From: Saccharomycopsis fibuligera x Saccharomycopsis cf. fibuligera
Lineage: Eukaryota > Ascomycota > Saccharomycetes > Ascoideales > Saccharomycopsidaceae
Length of the DNA stretch: 64,000 nucleotides
Assembly (NCBI GenBank): GCA_001936135.1
Contig: CP012809.1
Span: forward strand, 2,963,501-3,027,500
Direction of reading: 5' to 3'
Below, piece after piece: positions 22,111 to 31,843 of the stretch. How positions within the stretch are numbered: position 1 is the stretch's first letter; each line of letters begins with the position of its first letter. A model generated the notes under the pieces. It saw nothing but the letters and a program-made list of their open reading frames with translations. It ran no database searches and had not been told where the DNA came from. The translations under genes and the position numbers were made by a program.

Positions 22111-24992
22111 AAAAAAAAAAGAGCGTAATTAACTAAAGTTCAGGATAATTTCGGAATTCTTAATGAAATGCGCTGCTAGTCACAACAGCTATTCTTGTTT
22201 TGAGATGTATATTTCACACAGCTGGCCAATAAGCAGCCGTTACTGGCATTTTCAAGGTAACCACTGAGTCTATTTACGTTTGAAAGGAGAGCACACAAAC
22301 ATGACCAAGTCTCTTAGCCTTATTATACACTTAGTGAAGGCTATTTTGTAAGCGACGACCGGCTGGATGTGGAGCACCACTTGGCTGGCTGCAGGCTCAA
22401 ATTAGATATTATTGCAGGTTTTGAGGTACGCAACGACAACCAGTCAGATGTTAGATAATCATGCTACATTCCTTCTCTTTACACCACCCGTTTACATAAT
22501 ACAACTACGTTGCCTGCTGTTTGTACATTGGTTGAAGCAGTAGATATCTCTTACTTCTCTTGAAATAAAACCAAAACTAAATGCTTCAGTACATAAATGA
22601 AATTATGAAATCAAAGCTAAAGAAAACGAAAGAAGGGTGTGCGTCCAAATTTGGCGGCCCGGGACGCTAGCGTTAGCGGGCGGGCTTGTTGTCTCGTTTT
22701 CGTTTTTTGGGACAATTAGGTGCTCCGCAGAAACCGAAAGGTGGAAAAATATATGGAAACGGAAGAGGCTGCAATATGTAAAAACAGCAGTGTGGATTTG
22801 ACCCCTTTTGAACAGTGAAATAGGGTGCGTTATCCTCTCTATCCACAAGCAACCTCAAAATTGGGCATCGCTGAGGTAGCAAAAAGAGTGTTATGTGTTA
22901 AAGCTTAAGAATGTAGCAAGTATATTGGACCTCAGTCAAAATAAAATTTGAGACAATTAGAAAATAAGAAACTAAAGTTCTATGGCTATGCGTACGCATA
23001 TATGTGCATATATGCGCTTTCCCAAGATTATGCATGTGTAATTATGCAGGTTTTTTACTTTCGATGTTCTCATTTTTTGTTATTTTTTATTTTTTTTGGC
23101 TTTGTTTTTTGACGAGTGCAGTATTTGCGATCTTGCTTCTATTGCAGATTGTTTTTCTAAACCAGCTGTACTAGTTTGGCTTGGACAAGCAATTTGCAAG
23201 AAATCAGTTCCAGACAACTGCTGCCTATCAAAAGGTAGCGTTTGCTAAATTGGGACATTTAGCCTCACTGTTAGTTTTATCCGACGTTCTCGCTTTATCG
23301 GAAGATTTCTGATGTGAAATAAAAACAAGCTATTCAAATAAACTACCTCTGTTTAATCTTTTGTTATTATTTTACTTTTTTATTTTTCTATTATTTCATT
23401 TTTGGTTTTAAATTTTTTAAATTTTTTTTATTTTTTTTTTTTTTTTATTTTTTTTATTTTTTTTTATTTCTTTTTTATTTCTTTTTTTTTTTTTTATTTT
23501 TTTTTTTTTTTGTTTTTTTGAAAAAAAAATCCTAGTCAATACTTTCTTCATCTTCTTGTCTGCACTTTTTTTTTCTATATGCCTTCTACTTCATAGTTAT
23601 ATCTTTTTAACTTCTAAATATTCAATATCTATGAACTTCTGATTACGTATTTCTAAACAATCGTGAACGCGAGTGCTAAACTACTGGTAACACACGGATG
23701 CCCCATTCTTATCACCATCACTAATTTTGTACTATTTCAATATCCTTCCATCTTCACCCGTGTGTACTATCTTCAGGAAAGTTCTATAGTGCTTGAAAAC
23801 ATATCCATCCCCTTTCAAAAAAATTCTCTTCTAGAGCCTCTGGGACATTGTGTCTTGGATTTACAGACATTCTGTTATTGCGCCAACGGCCCCACTGTCT
23901 ACACCGGCAAACCGCAACTTAACATTACCACAACTCCTATTAGTGGTCACTCCCTGAGAAAGAAGAAAAAAACTTTTTCTTATAACCGAGACTAAAGCGC
24001 GGCGCCTAGATACTCTATATAGTAATTGCTACGGTGCAAGCACAAGCGTGTACCGTGCAAAGAGCGCCATAGTCAAGGCAAATACCGATCGACCCTTGAC
24101 CCTTGTCATACTTTAGCTTAATTAGCTACTTTCAGCTTGACGCTTTGAGTTTACAACCTTCTATTTTGATTCCTCTATTGTCCATTTGCTTTATTAAATT
24201 TGTTTTTTAACTTTTTGCAGACGTTGTGTTGTTAATTCTACTACAACAGTAAAGGAAAAAAAAAAAAAAAAAATAAAACACTATATAGTCGGCGCATACT
24301 CAATCAAAAAAAATAAAATTGAGGAAAAAAACAAAAAAACACCGACAGTTCTTGGTTTCTACCACTTCTTTTTATTGAAACAATATAGACACAGAACCCC
24401 ATCCTAGCTCAAAACACTGCCAAAATCATAAAAGCAACACGCTTAATCACACTGATATCATCTTTAGACCCATTTCAGGGGAAAAGGACAATTTTTTGTG
24501 CTCGGACTCGTGTGTTCGGCAGTGTGACATTTAGCCAGTTGTTTGTCGAGTCAAATAAGACAGGTACACATACACATACACATACACAGTACTGCATAGA
24601 ACTTGTTAGTGCTGCTTTATTATATACATTGCTTCCAAACTTGCTCTTCTGTGTTTCGTTCACGAACTTGCAAAAATCTTCGGCGAAACTAAAAAGACCA
24701 GAGGAAAACACCGAAGAGAAATACAGAAAAACACATCGTTTGCTACAAAGTCGTCCAAGTTGAATTCCTTCTTTAATCAAACTGAATTGCTTTTAAAGTT
24801 TCTTGTATGATACCAAGTTCCAACACCAGTCTTCATAATCTTATTTCATAAACCATTGCCCAATAATTTTTTTTTTTTTTTTTTTTTTTGTTCCTCACAG
24901 ACCCAGCCTCTATACAATTGACCATAATAAAAGTGTTTAAAAGGTAACAATATTGTTGGCTTCTAAACAGATAACACCCAATTGAAAACATT
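18275..24992. other. 6.7-kb gene-free region upstream of the RME1-like regulator
   Basis: No gene is supported on either strand. Open frames are short, start at non-ATG codons or are driven by homopolymers. Contents include many long T or A runs (29 A at 22078-22106; near-continuous T-rich sequence at about 23400-23520), a GC-rich island at about 22651-22685, a 12-bp palindrome at 22988-22999, and CA repeats near 24562-24587. Such length is typical of promoters of morphology or fate regulators in Candida. Long leaders or non-coding RNAs may be present but cannot be called from sequence alone. Confidence 0.6.
22988..23014. repeat. 12-bp palindrome and direct repeats in long promoter
   Basis: ATGCGTACGCAT (22988-22999) is a perfect inverted repeat. 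It overlaps a tandem pair of GCATATATG at 22996-23004 and 23006-23014. It lies about 2 kb upstream of the RME1-like gene and could be a dimeric regulator site or a small cruciform-prone element. Confidence 0.6.
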
Positions 24993-26147
24993 ATGGTTAT
25001 ATTAGCCGCTGATGCCCACAAATACAAGAATGAGCTGTACGAAACATTAGTTGCTAGATTCAAAGATGACCCTCAAAGCCGATATCACAAAATAATAACG
25101 GATTTTCACATCAAGGAATATATCTTGAAGAATCGAAAACGTGGTTTATACAATTGCAATCATTGCAAGTCAAGCTATCAGAACATATACGATTTGGCTT
25201 TGCATTTTGACTTCTATAATGTTACAAGGTCATTTTATTGCTCTTATAAAGGGTGCCCCTATACCGTTCTTGGTTTTGCCTCTTCAAATGAGTGCAACCG
25301 CCATTTAAACTCTGTTCATGGTGATAAGAGTCATGCTTGTCCTGATTGTACTCAAGCGTTCAGTCGTATTGACCAGCTAAACGCCCACATTGCTAGAACT
25401 CACAAAAATCCCCATAGCCGATTTAATAAGAAATTGTCCAAGCAAAAAAGCATGAGTTCTGTTAATGGCATATCATCCATTGTTAGCAGTAATTCTAAGG
25501 ATCCTGGAAACATATTATTTTGCCAAAGTCCAGTCACATTGGATAGAAGCCGCTCAGTAAATTCTTCTCAACATTGCCGACCCGAGTTGCCTATTAAAAG
25601 TGGTAATAATAGTAGTATAAGCAGCAACTCTACTAACTCTACAAGCTCTACCAGCGGGAGCACGAGCAGCTTCCCTGGTACCAACCACCCAAATAGCTCT
25701 ACCATTCCATCACCATACCATCCGCCTCCTCTTCCTCTCACTCTTCCTTTACCATATCATGCTACTGGCCAAAAACCGCAGTCACACATAGTCGCCCAAC
25801 CCTCATTTTTTCCTGTCTCTTCTACAAACTCTACAATGGCAAGCCTGTCCATTCTGGGGCCGCCTCAATCGCAACCGCAACCGCAACCAATCCAACAGTT
25901 GCCTCCACCTCCATTAGCGGGTGAATCAAAAAGTCATACATTTAGCTTGGACAGCACTCAAAATTATTCACAGCGGCCATATGGTGCAATGCGGTATTCA
26001 CAGCCATTTCAACAGAAACGGCAAAGCATACATGGAAATGCCAGTCCTGGCCATAATAGTATCAGTGACACAAGCGACGGCGACCATGAGAACAAGGAGC
26101 TGAAAGGTAAAACGCGCAAGCTCAAAATTAACTATTTGATAAATTGA
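24993..26147 (+). CDS. RME1: C2H2 zinc-finger regulator resembling Rme1
   Basis: A 384-aa protein with three zinc fingers at residues about 50-140: YNCNHCKSSYQNIYDLALHF, then FYCSYKGCPYTVLGF followed by RHLNSVH, then HACPDCTQAFSRIDQLNAH ending THKNPHSRFNKKL. The pattern (Y-x-C-x-H-C, A-x-H, CP-x3-LGF, RH, CP-x-C, SRFNK-x-L) follows my recollection of baker's yeast Rme1, the repressor of meiotic entry, which has the same unusual irregular first finger and SRFNK end. In Candida, Rme1 orthologues act in morphogenesis, including chlamydospore formation. Unlike baker's yeast, where the fingers are C-terminal, here they are N-terminal and followed by a 240-residue tail rich in Ser, Asn, Pro and Gln. 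The gene stands alone with 6.7 kb upstream and 3 kb downstream free of genes, suggesting complex transcriptional control. In-frame CTG codons (e.g. 25035) would read as Ser. Confidence 0.7.
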   Translation: MVILAADAHKYKNELYETLVARFKDDPQSRYHKIITDFHIKEYILKNRKRGLYNCNHCKSSYQNIYDLALHFDFYNVTRSFYCSYKGCPYTVLGFASSNECNRHLNSVHGDKSHACPDCTQAFSRIDQLNAHIARTHKNPHSRFNKKLSKQKSMSSVNGISSIVSSNSKDPGNILFCQSPVTLDRSRSVNSSQHCRPELPIKSGNNSSISSNSTNSTSSTSGSTSSFPGTNHPNSSTIPSPYHPPPLPLTLPLPYHATGQKPQSHIVAQPSFFPVSSTNSTMASLSILGPPQSQPQPQPIQQLPPPPLAGESKSHTFSLDSTQNYSQRPYGAMRYSQPFQQKRQSIHGNASPGHNSISDTSDGDHENKELKGKTRKLKINYLIN

Positions 26148-26951
26148 GGCCAAATTACTATTAATTTTTGCCTGAATAAAGAAAGGCCATGTTTTAGTAG
26201 AGTACGACTACCTTAATAGAATCTTGGATCATAGAATATTGCATAATAAGCTTACACTGCTTATTCTATTATATTTTATTATACTAGTATTAAATTACGC
26301 TTACCTCTCTTCTAATTTTATTTACTACATTTTCAGTTCGAGCTTCTGGTACTCTTTGTTTTGAAGTGCTAAGGAATGCTTTCAATGGCGCAATAAAGTA
26401 CTCCATTTTTTTTTTTTTTTTTTATTTTTCGGTACTTTAAAGGAAAAAAGTAGTTGACTTCGCTGCGCACTTGTTTCACTTTTTTCCCCTGCTTTCCAGC
26501 CGTTCCGGGTGTCCTTTCTACTGCCTTTAAGAAATCACATACTCTTTTTCAAATTTTGGATTAAGTCTTCTGAGTTACTGAATTACTTCTTATTGATTGG
26601 ACCTTGAACAGCAGCTCCTATTTACTAGTTGTTTCTTGATGAAGTTAATTTCTGGTATCTCTAGTTTGATTTTTCTTTTAGATAATCAAATTATTTTTCT
26701 ATTTATTGATTGTTTTTTCTATTTTCTTTTTTCTCTTGTTATACTTTTTTGCTTATTGTTTTCATTTTTTGTTTATCTGTTTGTTTGGCTGGTTTCTTTT
26801 ATCTTAGTGCCGATTGATTCTGGAATACTAATGATACACTGAAATACTTTTAGTATTGTTTATTTGATGTGGCCAATTCTTCCCTGTTGGCAGTTTTGAG
26901 TTATATGCAATAATAGCAATTTCCTATTGATTGTTGTTTTATATATTAGTT

Positions 26952-27010
26952 ATGAATAATGAATAATGAATAATGAATGATGAATGATGAATTATGAATT
27001 ATGAATTATG
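26952..27010. repeat. Imperfect 7-bp tandem array
   Basis: About eight copies of a TGAATAA-like unit that drifts along the array (atgaataatgaataatga, then gaatgatgaatgatga, then gaattatgaattatga). The gradual change of unit suggests slippage growth plus point mutation. Non-coding context. Confidence 0.85.
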
Positions 27011-27765
27011 AGTAGTTGAAAATTAAATCTTACTATAGTATTAGAACAAAGTTGGAAATAAAAATCAATTACAAAACCAATCTTTATTGTATAACTTTAT
27101 TGACTTGCCAGGTATTGTTTCTGAAGATGTATTGCTTTCTAAGCAAACTATGGGTACTTGGCAGTTGCTAAAGTGTTGCTTTGTTATGCTGACCGGTTAT
27201 ACATCACAATCTAATCCTATTTTCAGAAAGCATATTAACGTAAATATATTTAATCTATCTACAAGCAAATACTTATTTCGTTTACTCAAATAGCAATTTT
27301 CACAGTATTGGTGTTTATCAGTGTCGTATTGTTGTTGATTAGCTTGAATTTAAAAGGAACACTATTCTTTTTTTTCCTTTTTTTTTTTTACTGTTCAAAT
27401 TTTTTACACCGCCGGAACATAGATGTACGTACGAAAAACGGCACGATAACATATTCCAAAAAATGTGAAAATCATAAATGCCCTCACCTTTTTGTTGTTC
27501 TTTGTTTGTTTTTTTAATTTTTTTTTTTTTTTACTTTTTTTTTTCAACTAAATTGAAAATAAGGGTTCAACAAGTTCATTTATTGTTGTGCTTTAAATAC
27601 CATTCAAAATAAAGTACGAAACCAATGCGTATATGAATCTCGAAAAAAATACTTTAACATTTCTATATCCATAATATTGAAAAGGCATGCCAAAAATTCC
27701 CCAATTAAACCTTACAAAGAATGCTTTTCAAAAATAGCCCTATCAAAAAAGTCTTATAGAAATGG

Positions 27766-27810
27766 CCCTACTGGAAAAAGCCCTACTGGAAAAAGCCCTA
27801 CTGGAAAAAG
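27766..27810. repeat. Three perfect 15-bp tandem repeats
   Basis: CCCTACTGGAAAAAG is repeated at 27766-27780, 27781-27795 and 27796-27810, followed by a decayed fourth copy (ccctgatagagaaaa) and preceded by a weaker one near 27738. The unit length is a multiple of three, so the overlapping frames read as repeats (GKSPT), but no frame has a credible start or family match. Confidence 0.9.
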
Positions 27811-28955
27811 CCCTGATAGAGAAAACTCTAGCATTAATTTTCTTTTTTTTTTTTTCTTTTGTGAAAAAAAAAGATCTTTTCAAGCTACAACGAGACTTAC
27901 TTCTGCATAGATTTAAATACATCTGGGTGTGCGTTTTTGTATGTCCCTGTTTTCGTGAAGTACCTAAGCTCAGTTAAATGTCCCTTTCATATTTGCCGGG
28001 ATCGACTAATTGAAAGGGGCATGCATCTTGCACGGCTTGTATTTGGGTTGATGTCTAGTTTTTTGCTTTTTCTGTTTTGCTATTTTCATCCCCGACGTAT
28101 GCAAATTACCGTATGGTGGAGTTGCCGCAACTAAATGGAAAGAGGCAAGAGCTTAAATCCAGAGGTCAACAGCAAGAAATATAGTCTAAATTTTAGTACT
28201 TTGTTGAAACTTAAACTTAGGGAAAGAGCAAGCATCAGCGGACTTGAAAAAATAAATCATATTGCATAATAGCTATAGCCATGTATGTGTGGCGAAGTAT
28301 CCAGGAAAACGTAATCATGAGTGTGTATGCTTCTTTGTACTCGCCCATATTGACAATACGTCAACATATGTTAACCGTTACATTTCCTTTTTTTCAATTT
28401 GTCTTTAGTCAATAAAGGTCAAAGTTTTAGCAAGGTTGCTACATAAAGAAACGATAAGGCCACAACATAATAATCTATGACCTGTGGCCACGTATATGTG
28501 CTTTGGCAGGCAACGAAAATCTGGCTAAATCTAGCTAAATTGAGCTATAATGTACAAAATAATATTTTATTAATGTATTTGGCAAAAATGATACTACTAG
28601 TATAATTAAAATTTAGTGAAACCTGAGGCTGCATTCCCGAGATTAATCATACATGACAAGAACAATACCTGTGTCCCATAGCACTTGAGAATTCCACCAA
28701 CTTAATATTATTGCGTATTGTCTCTGTTTTTCTTAGGGCACGCATACCAGCTGCTTTATTAAAATTATAGTTCAAGTTCAGTATATAACCGTAATGCTTA
28801 TACGCACCATGCTCCATAAGGTGTGGTGAAACCTGTAGGGAACACCTTAAGCCAATTAGCAGGTAGCTGTTTTTTACCATAATAGCGTTGAGATTCACAA
28901 GATGAGAAGCACTAGCTGGTGCCAGTAACTCGAAATGCAAAAAAAGAAAAAAAAA

Positions 28956-28956
<1 letters not shown>

Positions 28957-28988
<32 letters not shown>
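28957..28988. repeat. ATCA tetranucleotide microsatellite
   Basis: Eight uninterrupted ATCA units, directly after an A-rich run. A similar array occurs at 62715-62745. Confidence 0.95.
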
Positions 28989-29161
28989 GTAAATAAATTG
29001 GTAATAACCGCACCATAGTGTATGTTTGGGATATTTATTTACGTGCTACAACTAAAATAGGGTCTTTACTCGTACATAAATCAGTGTTTTTCTCAGTATT
29101 TGAATTCTCACTTTATAATTATGCTGTCAATTTATTGTAAACCTCGTATCAAAAGGTTTCT

Positions 29162-30076
29162 TCAAGCCACAAACTTCTTCAATCTTTGCTCAATTACCTC
29201 ATCAGAATCACTTTCATTAAGCACACCTGCAGTGCGCAAGACTTTAAAAGTTTTGTTAACAACCTTATCAGAATCAACAGCATTCACATCCTTTGCAAAT
29301 TTGACAGTTTTGATCCATTCTCTGGCATCTTCTTCAGAATAGTCCAAGTTGTTGTAAATGTACTCAATTGCCTCTTCCTGGTGGTCGTTGAAGTACTTGA
29401 TACCTTTTTCAATACTTCTCAAAAAACCAGCAATTTCTTTACCATGCTCAGCAACCAATTGGCTACGAGCAGTAATGACCCAACTTGGCCATGGAGTATA
29501 GATTTCTCCTATTTTCTTAATCTCTTTATTGTCATAGTATTTTTTGGAAGTAAAATGTTCCCACATAAATGCATCTGAATTTTTAGTAGCATCACCTTCC
29601 ACACCTTTTAAATTAACCGAGTCTCTCAAATTCTTGAAAGTGGAGCAGATTGGATAGTCTTGGAAAAATGGCTTGGAAAATTTTTTTTCAAGCGCTAAGA
29701 CAAATGACATAACATAGGACCCACTGCCAATTCTGCTAACACCGATTTTCTTACCGTTAAGCTGTTCAATTTCAGTGATGTCGTCTCTGTTGTACCCGGT
29801 GCTAATGGACCAGCACAATGGAGAGTCTACATAAGTTCCGATGATATTGTAAGACTCGTTACCATTAGCAATACCTCTAATGAATGCCTCAGTTAAACCA
29901 ATAGCAATATCAATAGAGCCATCACCTAAGGACTGAATCAAGTGACCAGAACCAGCCAAGTAGGGGATCAACTCGATCTCTAAACCTTCAGATTCATAAT
30001 ATTTATGCTGTTGGGAAAACTGAATTGGGGTGGAGAAATGCTCCGGAACAAAACCGACTTTCAATTTCAATGGCAT
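29162..30076 (-). CDS. Periplasmic-binding-protein-like protein (Ca3427 family)
   Basis: A 304-aa single-domain protein with the type II periplasmic-binding fold of the SsuA/THI5/NMT1 kind: KVGFVPEHFSTPIQFSQQHKYYESEGLEIELIPYLAGSGHLIQSLGDGSIDIAIGLTEAFI, then QLNGKKIGVSRIGSGSYVMSFVLA, and WPSWVITARSQLVAEHGKEI. No signal peptide is present, so it is probably cytosolic. The family is fungal, related to bacterial ABC-transporter binding proteins; a C. albicans member called Ca3427 has, as I recall, a solved structure but no established ligand. It lacks the His- and Cys-rich signatures of the Thi5 pyrimidine synthase, so thiamine biosynthesis should not be assumed. Codon bias towards TTG and GGT is moderate. 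ATG at 30076 is the only reasonable start. Confidence 0.8.
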   Translation of the reverse strand: MPLKLKVGFVPEHFSTPIQFSQQHKYYESEGLEIELIPYLAGSGHLIQSLGDGSIDIAIGLTEAFIRGIANGNESYNIIGTYVDSPLCWSISTGYNRDDITEIEQLNGKKIGVSRIGSGSYVMSFVLALEKKFSKPFFQDYPICSTFKNLRDSVNLKGVEGDATKNSDAFMWEHFTSKKYYDNKEIKKIGEIYTPWPSWVITARSQLVAEHGKEIAGFLRSIEKGIKYFNDHQEEAIEYIYNNLDYSEEDAREWIKTVKFAKDVNAVDSDKVVNKTFKVLRTAGVLNESDSDEVIEQRLKKFVA

Positions 30077-31843
30077 GATGATAGAACTAAAGTAGCAGTT
30101 ATTTGGACGGTTTATAATTGCGTTGAAATCTTTTAACTAAAGTATGCTTTTAGAGATTTCTATTGATGACCCTAAAATACTAATTATATTGCTTTGTCAT
30201 TGCAGGCCTTTTGATCTTGCAGCCTTCGAGTCGAGGAAAAATGCATACGGGCCGACTAGAAAGTACTTTGCGCACGCACGTGAATAAATGCTCACCTTTT
30301 TTTTCTTATTAAAAGCTTTGCTTCTTGCTTCCTTAGGATTAGAAGTCTTATTTAGTTTGTCGTAGAAAAAAAGCATAGTTTATAACGTATATTTTATTAG
30401 ATTGAGCTATTCGTTTGTTTATAAAAAAAAAAAAAAAAAGAGGAGAACAGACAGTTTTTGTTACAGATAATAAATATACCGGAGGGTTTTGTTTATTATG
30501 GCTATTATTTGACTTTGTTTATTATTGTTGTTGTTTAGTTGTTTAGTTGTTATTTTTGTAATTAAATAAAGAAAGTTTCACTTCAGTATCATTCCCCACT
30601 CTAAGATAGTGATATTATTTAGTTCATTAACATGGAAATGTAGTAAATAAGACTATGCAAAAATACAGCATGCATTTATTTGCAAAAGAACAATGCCGAA
30701 AGAAAGATATATGAAGGGTTAGGATTAAACTATTTGATTGCCTGATTTTTTCTCTCAAATTTTTTTTTTAGAAGAAGATACACTTTGACCTTTGAATCTC
30801 AAAAGGATGTACGTTAACGCATCACTCTCAGGGCTCTAAAGAAAAAGGTAATGCAGAGCTTCTAAAAAATTCAAAAACTTTGACCAACAAGGAATTAAAA
30901 CCCCAGGAGCAACTTCTCAACGTTCATTTGAACCCGTGATGAACGAGGCAAAATTTTAAAAGGCAGACTATTATACAAGTAGAAGCATAAATCGCTGCTG
31001 ATAATCCAATTGTTTACCGCTACAAATCAATGACACTTACTATATTGAAAAACAAAATGAAACCAGGGCAATAGCTAGCCCCTGCTTCCACTTGATAAAA
31101 CTTTTAGATATGACATACCTCAAAAATGAAAAGTGAACTGTAAGCCAAAAAAAAAAAAAAATAAAAAGAAAAAACTTTTTTTTTATTTTTTTTTTTTTTT
31201 GGAGCCTATGCCGAGCCATGCATGCATGTTGATACATAACCCCCGACCACACCATAAGTCCTTCAGAGTAACCTAAATTATATCTCCAGTAGCTTTGTCT
31301 ACTAAACAAACGTCTATACCTCAATTTTTCAATATTGAATATTATATTTTTAGATTTATTTTATACGGTAGATATATTTTTGTTACTGATAAGTGCAAGA
31401 AAAAGCTATATAAGTGACTGTAGATGCTATTAGGGCGTTGCAAGACTTAACTATTCTGAGAACTTAGTGTGCTTTAAAATGAACTCCGTTTATGTGAGTC
31501 ATCTCGATATCTATTATGCTTGCAAAAGTAGCATCCTATCTGAAAATAACCTTTATATGTGTGTTAATAGAGTAAAATAAAACAATGCGGAGGAAAAAAG
31601 AATAACGAAACGAAAAAACTCAAAAAAAATAGATCCCTAGATATGTTTTAAGAACAGTCTATTTGTCAATGAAATGAAAAGGAATTGAAAGTGTGTATAA
31701 TAATATTATGACATAAGATGCTGTGTAGAATATGTTTCTGAGTGAGGTTTCCGAAACAGATCAGGCATATGTTATAGATTGAAGCTTCTTTTTAAAAAAA
31801 AAAATTGATAAAAGGTACTTTTTTTTACAGCAACTCGCAAAAT
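30077..31843. other. Intergenic between the PBP-like gene and ECM3
   Basis: 1.8 kb with no gene recognised. It holds the promoter of the PBP-like gene on the left (with CACGTG at 30277-30282) and the ECM3 3' flank on the right. A- and T-runs occur near 30421-30440 and 31146-31200. A small minus-strand frame around 31040-31324 is built on these runs and rejected. Confidence 0.5.

Larger units (their letters stand above)
26148..29161. other. 3-kb gene-free region downstream of the RME1-like gene
   Basis: No gene recognised. Contains T-rich runs, a TGAATAA-type tandem array (26952-27010), a 15-bp tandem repeat (27766-27810) and an ATCA array (28957-28988), listed separately. The right end is the 3' flank of the minus-strand gene at 29162. 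Confidence 0.5.

Noticed and set aside
23663-23995. 110-codon plus-strand frame 1 kb before RME1
   Set aside because: Starts at GTG and has no recognisable domain; not close enough to splice plausibly onto the RME1 start.
28647-28961. 104-codon minus-strand frame downstream of RME1
   Set aside because: N-terminal part is translated A-rich repeat; no family match; isolated.
31040-31324. 94-codon minus-strand frame between the PBP-like gene and ECM3
   Set aside because: Built on A/T runs (Lys and Phe blocks), no conserved motif.
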